64,000 nucleotides of DNA from the NCBI RefSeq assembly GCF_900112375.1, contig NZ_FOLS01000002.1, forward strand, positions 124,001-188,000, given 5' to 3'. Source of the DNA: Pseudomonas citronellolis. GTDB taxonomy: Bacteria > Pseudomonadota > Gammaproteobacteria > Pseudomonadales > Pseudomonadaceae. The notes beneath the pieces are model-generated. The model worked only from the letters and a program-made list of their open reading frames with translations. It made no database searches and was not told where the DNA came from. Both the position numbers and the translations under genes were made by a program. Positions within the stretch are counted from its first letter, which is position 1. Each line of letters opens with the position of its first letter. Positions 27,926 to 35,830 of this stretch are shown in pieces.

Positions 27926-28861
27926 CTAAAGCGGCTGGGCCAGGCCCCTGAGCACGGTCTTGAAGGTATCCACCTGCTCGTCGCTGAAGCGCGAGAAGAC
28001 CTTGGCCTGCTGTTCCTCGGCGATGCTCCACAGCGTCTCGGCCTGGTCGATGCCGGCGGCGGTCAGCGCGCAGCCGCCCTCGCCCACCTGTAGCAGGCCC
28101 TTGCGTTCGAGGTTGGCGCGGGCCTCCTCGATCTCCCGCAGCGGCATCGCCACCAGTTGCTGCAGCGCCGTGGTGTCCAGGGCGGCGTCCTTCTCCATCA
28201 CCATCAGCATGCGCGCCTCGCTGGTGCGCAGGCCGCTGGCCAATTGCCGCGGCTGGTAGTCGGCCTGGTAGCAGCGCAGCGCCTGGGTCATCAGGTAGTA
28301 GAGGTTGTGGTTCAGGCGGCCCTGGAAGGCGGTGCGCGGCACCCCGGCCTGGGCCTCGCGCAGGCGCGGGTGCGGCAGCACGCTGGAGTACACGCCCTGG
28401 TGGTAGAGCAGCGGCGCGCGGCCCAGGTCGTCGAAGGCCAGCACGCGGCCGATGAGGATCCAGTGGTCGCCGCCGTCGAGCTTCTGCTGCAGCTCGCACT
28501 GGAAGCGCGCCGCGCAGTCCGGCAGCAGCGGCGCGCCGCCGGCGCCCTGCTCGCAGGCCACGCCGGCGAACTTGTCGGCGCTGGGCCGGGCGAACTGGTT
28601 GGACAGGTCGATCTGGTCGGCGGCCAGCACGTTCACCGCGTAGTGGCTGGCCTTGTCGAACAGCGCCAGGCTGGTGGCGCGCTTGTCGATGCTCCAGAGC
28701 ACCAGCGGCGGGTCGAGGGATACCGAGTTGAAGCTGTTGGCGGTCATGCCGACACGCTCGCCGTCGGCGGCCGCGGTCATCACGGTGACGCCGGTGGCGA
28801 AGTTGCCCAGGGCACGGCGGAAGGCACGCGGGTCCAGGCCCGCTTCATTGTTCTGGTTCAT
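27926..28861 (-). CDS. 4-hydroxyphenylacetate 3-hydroxylase reductase, C1 type with MarR-like domain
   Basis: A 311-residue two-domain flavin reductase. Residues 13-158 form the HpaC-like FMN reductase fold (ALGNFATGVTVMTA, GMTANSFNSVSLDPPLVLWS, GDHWILIGRV). Residues 185-311 are a MarR-like winged-helix domain (LNHNLYYLMTQALRCYQADY ... LERKGLLQVGEGGCALTAAG). This fusion is the layout of the C1 component of Acinetobacter baumannii HPA hydroxylase, where the MarR-like part senses HPA and relieves autoinhibition. It supplies reduced FMN to the oxygenase encoded just upstream. ATG 28861 follows GGAGGAA. Specificity is inferred from neighbours. Confidence 0.88.
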   Translation of the reverse strand: MNQNNEAGLDPRAFRRALGNFATGVTVMTAAADGERVGMTANSFNSVSLDPPLVLWSIDKRATSLALFDKASHYAVNVLAADQIDLSNQFARPSADKFAGVACEQGAGGAPLLPDCAARFQCELQQKLDGGDHWILIGRVLAFDDLGRAPLLYHQGVYSSVLPHPRLREAQAGVPRTAFQGRLNHNLYYLMTQALRCYQADYQPRQLASGLRTSEARMLMVMEKDAALDTTALQQLVAMPLREIEEARANLERKGLLQVGEGGCALTAAGIDQAETLWSIAEEQQAKVFSRFSDEQVDTFKTVLRGLAQPL

Positions 28862-28922
28862 GGCGGTTCCTCCGCGCCGGCGCGGGGGCCGGCGGGATTG
28901 AAGAAAGTCGTTGCGATACTTT

Positions 28923-28989
28923 GTAGGAGCGAGCTTGCTCGCGAACGGGTTCCGCAGCGGGGTTGGTTCGCGAGCAAGCTCGCTCCTAC
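28923..28989. repeat. REPIN between the hydroxylase genes
   Basis: A 67-base inverted REP pair of the same type as 17621-17687, with a diverged spacer. It lies between the oxygenase and reductase genes of one operon and could form an mRNA hairpin that sets their relative expression. Confidence 0.85.
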
Positions 28990-29036
28990 GAAGAGCGGTT
29001 CGGTGCGACCCGCAGGACGGGTGTGGGCGTGGTGGC

Positions 29037-30206
29037 TCAGACCATGCTCGGATCAGGCTCCAGGCCCATCAGCTCGCGGCCGAGGATCTGCGCGCAGACG
29101 TCGTAGTCGGTGTAGGCGTGGGCGCCGGTCATGTGCGAGTCGCGGAACAGCCGCTGCATCTCGTTGCTCTCGAACCAGGCGGTGCCGCCGGCGGCCTCGA
29201 ACAGGCGGTCCACGGCCTGGATGCACATCTTCACCGCGTAGGCCTGGTTGGTGCGCCAGAAGGCCAGGGTCTCGCGGCTGGGGTATTCGTGGCGCTCGCC
29301 GTGCTCGGCGTGGTCCTGCCAGGTCTTCTCGAGGAAGGCGCGGGCGGCGGCCACCTGGTGGGTGGACTCGGCCAGGCGCATCAGCGCCGGGGTGGCGGTG
29401 CCGACGCTGGCGCCGGTGTAGGCGCGCACGCGGTTGCGCGTCTTCTCCTTGAAGGCTTCCAGCATGCGCTCGGCGATGCCCAGGCCGATGGAGGCGAAGC
29501 CGCTGGCGAAGTACGGGCGGTACGGGGTGTAGAAGATCTTGCTGTAGGGGTACAGGCCGAAGCCGGCGGAGCGGCCTTCCATCATGTCCTTGGCCGCCTG
29601 GATGCGGTGGTTGGGCACGAAGGCGTCCTTCACCACCAGGGTCTTGGTGCCGCTGCCCTTCATGCCGGCGGCGTACCAGTCATCGCGGATCTCGTAGTCG
29701 CTGCGCGGCAGCACGGCGAAGCAGTACACCTGCTCGCCCTCGGCGTTCTGCCGGCGGCAGCCGAGGATGGCCCATTCGGCGTGGTCGCTGCCGCTGCTCC
29801 AGCCCATCTCGCCGTTGAACAGGATGCCGCCCTCGACCTCCTGGATGCGCCCGAACGGCGCGATGCTGCTGCTGGCGGTGGCATCGGGGTTCTCGCCCCA
29901 GACCTCGTCCTGCAGTTGCTTGGAGAACATCGCCAGCTGGTGGCTGTGGGTGCACAGCAGGCTGAAGGCCCAGGCGGTGCTGGCGCAGGCGCCGGCCAGG
30001 GCGACCACGCAGTCGGCAAACTCGGGCAGGGAGATTTCCATGCCGCCATAGCACTTGGGCTGGAAGGCGCGGTGCATGCCGATGCCCTTGAGCAGGGCGA
30101 TGTTCTCGGCGGGCGCGGTGCGCGCCTGTTCGGCCTTGGCGGCGTTGGCAGCAATGGCGGGCAGGACGGATTTCAGGTCTTCGAGCAGGGGGTTTGGCTT
30201 TTTCAT
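29037..30206 (-). CDS. 4-hydroxyphenylacetate 3-hydroxylase oxygenase, C2 type
   Basis: A 389-residue flavin-dependent monooxygenase of acyl-CoA dehydrogenase fold, matching the C2 oxygenase of the Acinetobacter HPA hydroxylase rather than E. coli HpaB (about 520 residues). Features include HRAFQPKCYGGMEISLPEFADCV near the N-terminus, EMGWSSGSDHAEWAILGCRR in the middle and FRDSHMTGAHAYTDYDVCAQILGREL at the C-terminus. With reduced flavin from the C1-type partner it would convert HPA to 3,4-dihydroxyphenylacetate, the substrate of hpaD. First gene of its operon; a REPIN separates it from the reductase. Confidence 0.87.
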   Translation of the reverse strand: MKKPNPLLEDLKSVLPAIAANAAKAEQARTAPAENIALLKGIGMHRAFQPKCYGGMEISLPEFADCVVALAGACASTAWAFSLLCTHSHQLAMFSKQLQDEVWGENPDATASSSIAPFGRIQEVEGGILFNGEMGWSSGSDHAEWAILGCRRQNAEGEQVYCFAVLPRSDYEIRDDWYAAGMKGSGTKTLVVKDAFVPNHRIQAAKDMMEGRSAGFGLYPYSKIFYTPYRPYFASGFASIGLGIAERMLEAFKEKTRNRVRAYTGASVGTATPALMRLAESTHQVAAARAFLEKTWQDHAEHGERHEYPSRETLAFWRTNQAYAVKMCIQAVDRLFEAAGGTAWFESNEMQRLFRDSHMTGAHAYTDYDVCAQILGRELMGLEPDPSMV

Positions 30207-30424
30207 CTTGGCGGCCCTTGATTGTTATTGGAGGCGCGCCGCCGTCGCGAAGTGCTTGGCGACGGGCGGCAGGGCTCTCGTGGCGAGAGTGGCAGGGCCG
30301 ATTATGGGAGCCGCCCGGCGGGGCCTTGAATGCAACTTCCGCGGACTCGATTGCACTTTTCATGGGATTTAGCGGCCCCTGGAAGCGGCGAAATCGGCGC
30401 CGGGCCAGGCGCCGCGCGGCTTTC

Positions 30425-30438
30425 GTTAACATCTGAAC
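30425..30438. promoter_or_regulatory. HpaR-like operator candidate between C2 oxygenase and MFS gene
   Basis: GTTAACATCTGAAC, a 12/14 match to the window consensus GTTAACAWRTTAAC, in the divergent region 219 bases upstream of the oxygenase and 70 bases upstream of the MFS gene. Weaker than the other copies. Confidence 0.45.
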
Positions 30439-30444
30439 GTTCTG

Positions 30445-30459
30445 ACGGAATTTTTCCGT
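30445..30459. promoter_or_regulatory. Perfect palindrome ACGGAA-TTT-TTCCGT
   Basis: Six-base arms around a three-base centre, six bases after the operator-like site and 49 bases before the MFS start codon. Could be an operator or part of the MFS leader; seen nowhere else in the window. Confidence 0.4.
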
Positions 30460-30507
30460 TATCATGGCGCCCTTCCCTCATTCGCCCTCCGCCCGAGCGA
30501 GCCGCCG

Positions 30508-31737
30508 ATGTCCGCTTCCCGTTCCTGGCCGAACAGCCTGCGCGCGCTGCGCCACCGCAACTTCCGCCTGTACTTCGCCGGCCATGCGGTCTCAACCCTG
30601 GGCACCTGGGTCCAGCAGGTGGCGCTGGCCTGGCTGGTCTACCGGCTGACCGGCTCGGCGGCGCTGCTGGGCATCACCAGTTGCGTGGCGCTGCTGCCGC
30701 AGCTGTTCATCGGCCCCCTGGCCGGGGCCTGGATCGACCGCCACGACAAGCGCCGCCTGCTGCTCGCCAGCCAGAGCCTGATGGCCCTGCAGGCCGCGGC
30801 CCTGGCCGGGCTGACCGCCAGCGGGCTGATCACCCCGGCGCTGATCGTCGGCATGTCGGCGCTGCTCGGCGTGCTCAGCGCCTTCGACACGCCGCTGCGG
30901 CAGTCGCTGCTCAGCCGCTTCGTCGACGACCGTGCTGACCTGCCCAACGCCCTGGCGCTGAACGCCTCGCTGTTCACCTGCTCGCGCTTCGTCGGCCCGC
31001 CGCTGGCCGGGCTGCTGCTGGGGCTGACCAGCGAGAGCCTGTGCTTCGCCCTCAACGCCCTGTCCTACCTCGCGCTGGTGGCCGGCCTGCTGCGGGTGCG
31101 CCTGGCGCCGGGGGTGCGCGCCAGCGGCAGCATGGGCAGCGTGTTCCGCGAGGGCCTGGACTATGCCCTGCGTACTCCGAGCGTGCGCCGGCTGATGCTC
31201 GGCGTGTTGCTGGTCAACCTCACCGCCTCCAGCTACGCGGCGCTGCTGCCGGTCTTCGCCCGCGACGTCTTCGCCGGCGATGCGCGCACCCTCGGCTGGC
31301 TGTGGGGTGCCGCCGGCTTCGGCTCGCTGCTGTCGAGCCTGTTCCTGGCGCAGCACCAGGACCCGGCGCGGTTGCCGCGGATCATCCTGCTCTCCGCCCT
31401 GGCCAGCGCCGGCGCGCTGCTGGCGTTCGCCCTCAGCCGCGATCTGCCGCTGTCGCTGGCGGCCATGGCGGTGCTGGGTTTCGGCGTCACGGTGAACAAC
31501 GTCGGCACCAACATCGTCATCCAGAGCAGCGCGCCGGAAGCGCTGCGCGGCCGCGTGGTGTCGATCTACACCGCCACCCGCTTCGGCTTCGACGCCATCG
31601 GCGGCCTGCTCGCCGGGCTGCTGGCGGCGCGCTACGGCGGGCCCTGGGCGATGGCCGCGGCCGGCGCCCTGCTGCTGGCCTACTGCGCCTGGCAGGGCCT
31701 GCGCCGCACGGCGCGGACGGAACAGCAGCCGGCCTAG
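30508..31737 (+). CDS. MFS transporter (EntS/TetA-like exporter group)
   Basis: A 409-residue carrier with 12 hydrophobic segments. LRALRHRNFRLYFAGHAVSTLGTWVQQVALAWLVYRLTGS is characteristic of the MFS_3 / EntS-like exporters, and RHDKRR-type loop (DRHDKRRLLL) follows helix 2. Likely an exporter of a small molecule. It is divergent from the HPA hydroxylase oxygenase and convergent with a Bcr/CflA exporter whose stop codon is 2 bases away. Substrate unknown; efflux of an aromatic intermediate is possible from context. Confidence 0.85.
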   Translation: MSASRSWPNSLRALRHRNFRLYFAGHAVSTLGTWVQQVALAWLVYRLTGSAALLGITSCVALLPQLFIGPLAGAWIDRHDKRRLLLASQSLMALQAAALAGLTASGLITPALIVGMSALLGVLSAFDTPLRQSLLSRFVDDRADLPNALALNASLFTCSRFVGPPLAGLLLGLTSESLCFALNALSYLALVAGLLRVRLAPGVRASGSMGSVFREGLDYALRTPSVRRLMLGVLLVNLTASSYAALLPVFARDVFAGDARTLGWLWGAAGFGSLLSSLFLAQHQDPARLPRIILLSALASAGALLAFALSRDLPLSLAAMAVLGFGVTVNNVGTNIVIQSSAPEALRGRVVSIYTATRFGFDAIGGLLAGLLAARYGGPWAMAAAGALLLAYCAWQGLRRTARTEQQPA

Positions 31738-31738
31738 C

Positions 31739-32944
31739 TCAGGCCGCTTCCGCCAAGGGTTGCGGAGCGTGCCGGCGGGCCAGGAGGAAGGCCAGCAGGC
31801 AGCCGATGCCGGCACCGCCGACCACCAGGCACATCGGCCAGGGGCTGCCATCGGAAAGCGCGCCGACCAGCGCGCTGCACGCCGTGCCCAGGGCGAACTG
31901 CCCGGTCACCGCCAGCCCGGCGGCGGCCCCGGCCTCGCGCGGGAACAGCGCCAGCAGGCTGGCCACGCAGTTGGCGCCGAGCAGGCCGGTGACGCTGACG
32001 TAGAGCAGCACGCCCAGCACCAGCGCCGGCAACCCGCCCCAGCCGGTGAAGCCGCAGACCAACAGCAGCAGCCCCGACAGCGCGGCCATGGCAGCGCCGC
32101 AGGCGAGCATCCGCTGCGGCCCGAGCCGTCCCACCAGGCGCGCATTGAGGCTGGTGGCCAGGATGATGCCGGCGATGTTCAGGCTGAACAGCCAGGCATA
32201 GGCCTGCGGGGACACGCCGAAATGCTCGATGTAGACGAAGGGCGAGGCGGTGATGAAGGCGAACATGCCGCCGAACGACAGGCCCATGCACAGCATGTAG
32301 CCCAGCGCCCTGGGCTGCAGGAGGATGCGCCCGTAGGCGCGGAACACCTGCGCCACCGACTGCCCGCGTTGCGCCGCCGGCAGGCTCTCGGGAATCCGCC
32401 ACAGCACCGTGAGCAGGCAAAGCGCGGCGAAGGCGAAGAGCACGGCGAACACCGCGCGCCAGCCGGCGGCCTGGGCCAGCAGGCTGCCCAGCAGCGGCGC
32501 CACCAGGGTGGCGAGCATGGTCACCAGGTGCATCAGCGAAAGCACCCGCGCCGACTGCTGCAAGGGGAACAGGTCGCGCACTATGGCCCGCGCCAGCACC
32601 GAGGCCGCCGCCCCGCCGAGGGCCTGGAAGAAACGCCAGGCGATCAGCGCCGAAGCCGTGCCGGCGAACAGGCAGCCGAGGGTGGCCAGCAGGTACAGGC
32701 AGATGCCGCCCAGCAGCAGGCGCCGGCGGCCGAAGCGGTCCGACAGCGGCCCGTAGAACAGCATGCCCAGGCACAGGCCGGCGAGGAACAGGCTGATGGT
32801 CAGTTGCACCTCGGCGGCGCTGGCGGCCAGGTCGGCGGCGATCAGCGGCAGGCTGGGGAGGTAGGTGTCGATGGACAGGGGCGCGAAGGCGACCAGCGCG
32901 GCCAGGGGCAGGATCAGGCGCTGGGGGTGGGCTGGGGTGGGCAT
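31739..32944 (-). CDS. Bcr/CflA family MFS drug-resistance exporter
   Basis: A 401-residue carrier of the DHA1 Bcr/CflA group: LILPLAALVAFAPLSIDTYLPSLPLIAADL at helix 1, FYGPLSDRFGRRRLLLGG as the A-motif, and RAIVRDLFPLQQSARVLSLM. It exports drugs or metabolites using the proton gradient. Its promoter holds a near-perfect GTTAAC-AA-GTTAAC palindrome directly against a TATACT -10 box, the same operator family as in front of the hpa operon. This ties an efflux pump to HPA catabolism, perhaps for toxic catechols. Confidence 0.87.
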   Translation of the reverse strand: MPTPAHPQRLILPLAALVAFAPLSIDTYLPSLPLIAADLAASAAEVQLTISLFLAGLCLGMLFYGPLSDRFGRRRLLLGGICLYLLATLGCLFAGTASALIAWRFFQALGGAAASVLARAIVRDLFPLQQSARVLSLMHLVTMLATLVAPLLGSLLAQAAGWRAVFAVLFAFAALCLLTVLWRIPESLPAAQRGQSVAQVFRAYGRILLQPRALGYMLCMGLSFGGMFAFITASPFVYIEHFGVSPQAYAWLFSLNIAGIILATSLNARLVGRLGPQRMLACGAAMAALSGLLLLVCGFTGWGGLPALVLGVLLYVSVTGLLGANCVASLLALFPREAGAAAGLAVTGQFALGTACSALVGALSDGSPWPMCLVVGGAGIGCLLAFLLARRHAPQPLAEAA

Positions 32945-32966
32945 GGGCGGGTCCGGGTGAGAGCGG

Positions 32967-32988
32967 AGTATAAAGTTAACAAGTTAAC
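32967..32988 (-). promoter_or_regulatory. Promoter -10 and HpaR-like operator of the Bcr/CflA gene
   Basis: On the minus strand TATACT (32967-32972) is a good -10 box, and GTTAACAAGTTAAC (32975-32988 on the plus strand) occupies the spacer just upstream. A repressor bound there would block RNA polymerase. The start codon is 22 bases downstream of the -10 box. Confidence 0.65.
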
Positions 32989-33038
32989 CAAAAGACCGGA
33001 AGCCACGGGTTTTCTGTCGGGGCAACGGGATGCTTTTC

Positions 33039-33326
33039 GTAGGAGCGAGCTTGCTCGCGAACAGCGGTGCCAGGTTCAGCAACGGAGCGGGATAGAAGTC
33101 CGTAACCCTCTCCCCAGCCCTCTCCCTGAAGGGAGAGGGGGCTTGTCCGTGCCGAGAAGATGACAGCTTCAGCTTGCAGCCACGGTGCTTGCCGGCTGAC
33201 TCCAAACTACCCAAATGCACCGAACGGTCCCCTCTCCCTTCAGGGAGAGGGTTAGGGAGAGGGCGCTCTCAAACCCAGCCCCCATAGTCACCGACGAACC
33301 CCGTTCGCGAGCAAGCTCGCTCCTAC
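33039..33326. repeat. Split REP pair enclosing a CCCTCTCCC element
   Basis: GTAGGAGCGAGCTTGCTCGC at 33039-33062 and its inverted copy at 33303-33326 are 240 bases apart rather than the ~19 of a normal REPIN, with the 158-base element of 33106-33263 between them. This looks like nesting of one repeat family in another. Confidence 0.65.
33106..33263. repeat. MITE-like element with CCCTCTCCC terminal repeats, copy A
   Basis: About 158 bases with inverted ends (CCCTCTCCCCAGCCCTCTCC ... AGGGAGAGGGTTAGGGAGAG). The interior shares blocks GCTTGTC, GTGCCGAGA, GCCGGCT and AACGGTCCCCTCTCCC with copy B at 44995-45153, which lies in the opposite orientation. No coding capacity. Confidence 0.75.
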
Positions 33327-33349
33327 GAAAAGCAGGCAAAAGCCCCGCC

Positions 33350-34264
33350 CTACCGCCAGGCTTCTTCCTTGTCACCCGCCCTGCGCTGTCGGTACTCCCC
33401 CGGCGCCATCCCGGCATTGCGGGCGAAGAAGCGGCTGAAGTAGGCCGGGTCCTTGAACCCCAGCTGGTAGCAGATCTCGTTCACCGAGCTGCCGCTGAAC
33501 AGCAGCAGGCGCCGCGCCTCCTGCATCAGCCGTTCGTGGACCAGGCGCTTGGACGGCAGCCCGGCGACGCGCCGGCAGATGTCGTTCAGCCGTGCCTCGG
33601 TCACGCCGATGCGCTCGGCGTAGGCCGTCAGCGGCCAGTGCTCGGGGTAGTGCTGCTCGATCAGCTGGTTGAAGCGCTGGAACAGGCGCAGGTCCTCGCG
33701 GCGCATGGGCTGCGCCTTGAGCGAGCGGGCCGACAGACGCAGCAGGCTGACGAAGATCAGCCGCACCAGGTCGGCCAGAGCCAGCTCGCGGCCGGGGCGC
33801 TCGCCACGGAATTCCTCGCGCAGCAGCTCGAACAGGCCGTCCACCCGCGCCACCTCGCCGGCGAAGGTCTCGTCCAGTTGGTCGAAGGCCACGCACACCG
33901 GGCCGATGTCCGGCCCGGCGGCCAAGCCCTGCTCCGGCGCCAGCAGCGGCCAGAGCAGTTGCTGGCGCACGGTCAGCACGTGGCCGTCGGCGTCGTTCTC
34001 GGTGACGAAGGCGTGGGGGATGGTTGGTGGGGTGAGGAAGAACAGCGGGCCCTGGCGGTGGTAGAGCTGCTCGTCGAGGTAGACGCGCACCGAGCCGCTT
34101 TTGACGTAGTGCACCTGGAAGAAGCGGTCGTGGCGGTGCACCGGCATGTTGCGGCCGAAGAAGTCGGCCAGCTTGCCCAGCTCCTCGTAGTGCACCTCGG
34201 AATCGCTGTAGCGCAGGTCGTAGACCTGGCCGATGTCGATGTTGGGGATGGGTGCGCGGGCCAT
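33350..34264 (-). CDS. hpaA: AraC family activator HpaA
   Basis: A 304-residue regulator. The N-terminal cupin-type sensor contains RHDRFFQVHYVKSGSVRVYLDEQLY, and the C-terminal pair of helix-turn-helices contains LTAYAERIGVTEARLNDICRRVAG and INEICYQLGF-like NEICYQLGFKDPAYFSRFFARNAGMAPGEYR. This matches HpaA, which activates the HPA hydroxylase genes in response to HPA. Placement next to hpaR and the hpa operon supports it. In this genome its likely target is the C2/C1 operon 3 kb away. Confidence 0.85.
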   Translation of the reverse strand: MARAPIPNIDIGQVYDLRYSDSEVHYEELGKLADFFGRNMPVHRHDRFFQVHYVKSGSVRVYLDEQLYHRQGPLFFLTPPTIPHAFVTENDADGHVLTVRQQLLWPLLAPEQGLAAGPDIGPVCVAFDQLDETFAGEVARVDGLFELLREEFRGERPGRELALADLVRLIFVSLLRLSARSLKAQPMRREDLRLFQRFNQLIEQHYPEHWPLTAYAERIGVTEARLNDICRRVAGLPSKRLVHERLMQEARRLLLFSGSSVNEICYQLGFKDPAYFSRFFARNAGMAPGEYRQRRAGDKEEAWR

Positions 34265-34286
34265 GGGGTTACCTGCCTGTATACCT

Positions 34287-34455
34287 GTAGGAGCGAACTA
34301 GCTCCAGCGCCTCACCTCGAACCGTCATTCCCGCGAACGCGGGAACCCAGAGACTTCGGTCGCGTACACTGGAAGCCACTGGTTCCCCGCGTTCGCGGGG
34401 ATGACGAATCCGATTTCGGCGCGAGAGGCAGGTTCGCGAGCAAGCTCGCTCCTAC
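34287..34455. repeat. Cluster of REP and GTCATTCCCGCG repeats
   Basis: A partial REP at 34287-34304, an inverted pair GTCATTCCCGCGAACGCGGG / CGCGTTCGCGGGGATGAC at 34324-34350 and 34379-34405 flanking 28 bases, then an inverted REP at 34432-34455. The same GTCATTCCC pair occurs at 6766-7206 with wider spacing. Lies between hpaR and hpaA. Confidence 0.7.
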
Positions 34456-34465
34456 ACGAAGAGCC

Positions 34466-34888
34466 TCAGGGCTTGATCTTCTTCAGCTCGTCCAGCAGCC
34501 CCAGCAATTGCTGCAGCTTGTCCTCGCCGAACTGTTCGAGGATACGCCGGTAGTTGTTCTCCATGTCGTCGCTCATGGCCACGAAGCACTGCTGGCCCTT
34601 CTCGCTCAGGCACACCAGCACGCGGCGCTGGTCGTGCTCGGACTTCCAGCGGCGCACCAGGCCGTCGCGCTCCATGCGCGCCAGCACGCCGGTCATGCTC
34701 GGCTTGAGGATGCAGGCCTGCTGCGCCAGCTGGTAGATCTCCATCTCACCCTGCTGGCGGAGGATGCGCACGATGCGCCATTGCTGCTCGGTCAGGTCGT
34801 GCTGGTTGAGCGAGGGGCGGAAGAAAGCCATGGCGGCCTCGCGGGCCTGCAGCAGGGTGAGGGTCAGGGACGGACGCGGCGTGGACAT
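34466..34888 (-). CDS. hpaR: MarR family repressor HpaR
   Basis: A 140-residue winged-helix repressor: LTEQQWRIVRILRQQGEMEIYQLAQQACILKPSMTGVLARMERDGLVRRWKSEHDQRRVLVCLSEKG. Length and sequence fit HpaR, which represses the hpaG operon until homoprotocatechuate or HPA is present. It is divergent from hpaG1, with 275 bases between start codons. Two GTTAAC-type palindromes overlap the hpaG1 promoter. No strong Shine-Dalgarno precedes ATG 34888, suggesting low expression. Five similar palindromes elsewhere in the window may extend its regulon. Confidence 0.9.
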   Translation of the reverse strand: MSTPRPSLTLTLLQAREAAMAFFRPSLNQHDLTEQQWRIVRILRQQGEMEIYQLAQQACILKPSMTGVLARMERDGLVRRWKSEHDQRRVLVCLSEKGQQCFVAMSDDMENNYRRILEQFGEDKLQQLLGLLDELKKIKP

Positions 34889-35075
34889 GTAGATGGGCTA
34901 CTCGACTGAAAATAGGAAAGATTTTAACCAGCATAGCCCCTGCATAGGCAAACCCTGCGACGACCCGCACCGCGCCCTGGCAGCGTCGGTCAAGGCCATG
35001 GCAGCGCCGGACAATCCCGGCGCCGGCACGCCTGCTCCAATGCCTGCAGCGAAACCAGGCCCCGATGGACGAGGC

Positions 35076-35118
35076 TTGACCATAGTTAACATATTAACTA
35101 TAACGCTAACATGTTAAC
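35076..35118 (+). promoter_or_regulatory. hpa operon promoter with two embedded operators
   Basis: TTGACC (35076-35081), a 17-base spacer and TATAAC (35099-35104) form a near-consensus sigma-70 promoter. Operator 1, GTTAACATATTAAC (35085-35098), fills the spacer; operator 2, GCTAACATGTTAAC (35105-35118), directly follows the -10 box. The centres are 20 bases apart, two helical turns, so two repressor dimers would bind the same DNA face. The hpaG1 ATG follows 45 bases later. Confidence 0.8.
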
Positions 35119-35163
35119 GATACCCAGGTATCCACAGCCCGGGTGAAGCAGGAGAACGAAGCC

Positions 35164-35829
35164 ATGCGTCGCGCTATCAGCGAAGCCGCAACGGGCACCC
35201 TGTTCGGCGTCGCGCTGAACTACCAGGGCCTGTTGCACAGCCGGCTGGAGGAATTCCAGCAGCCGCCCTACCAGAAGCCGCCGGTCAAGCCGGTGCTGTT
35301 CATCAAGACGCCGAACACCCGCAACGGCGACGGCCAGGCGGTGGTCTTCCCCGCCGGCGTCGAGCGCCTGCAGCCGGGCCCGGCCCTGGGCGTGGTGCTC
35401 GGCCGCGACGCCAGCCGCGTCAGCGAGGACGAGGCCATGGCCTACGTGGCCGGCTACGTCATCGTCAACGAATTCAGCCTGCCGGAAGACAGCTACTACC
35501 GCCCGGCGGTCAAGGCCAAGTGCCGCGACGGCTTCTGCCCGCTGGGCAGCGAAGTGGTCGGCCGCGACGAGATCGCCGACCCGCACGCCCTGCCGCTGCG
35601 CCTGCTGGTCAACGGCGAAGTGCGCCAGCAGAACAGCACCGCCAACCTGGTGCGCAGCATTCCCAGGCTGATCGCCGAGATCAGCGAGTTCATGACCCTG
35701 CACGCCGGCGACGTGCTCATCACCGGCACCCCCGAGGGCCGCGTCAACGTGCAACCGGGCGACGAGGTGGTGGTGGAGATCGAAGGTCTCGGCCGCCTGG
35801 TCAATCACGTCGTGGCGGAGGAAGCCTGA
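35164..35829 (+). CDS. hpaG1: HPA catabolism decarboxylase/isomerase subunit 1
   Basis: A 221-residue fumarylacetoacetate-hydrolase-fold protein (GVALNYQGLLHS, PPVKPVLFIKTPNTRNG, FMTLHAGDVLITGTPEGR). It corresponds to one half of the bifunctional HpaG, which decarboxylates 5-oxopent-3-ene-1,2,5-tricarboxylate and isomerises 2-hydroxyhept-2,4-diene-1,7-dioate. Here HpaG is split into two adjacent genes. ATG 35164 is preceded by CAGGAG; an upstream in-frame GTG at 35143 is less likely. First gene of the hpa operon. Confidence 0.9.
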   Translation: MRRAISEAATGTLFGVALNYQGLLHSRLEEFQQPPYQKPPVKPVLFIKTPNTRNGDGQAVVFPAGVERLQPGPALGVVLGRDASRVSEDEAMAYVAGYVIVNEFSLPEDSYYRPAVKAKCRDGFCPLGSEVVGRDEIADPHALPLRLLVNGEVRQQNSTANLVRSIPRLIAEISEFMTLHAGDVLITGTPEGRVNVQPGDEVVVEIEGLGRLVNHVVAEEA

Positions 35830-35830
35830 G

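Noticed and set aside
33106..33263. Insertion sequence with transposase
   Set aside because: Too short and without coding capacity; at most a non-autonomous element.
34915..34930. GATTTTAACC upstream of hpaR as an HpaR site
   Set aside because: Only one poor half-site; kept out of the operator set although autoregulation remains possible.
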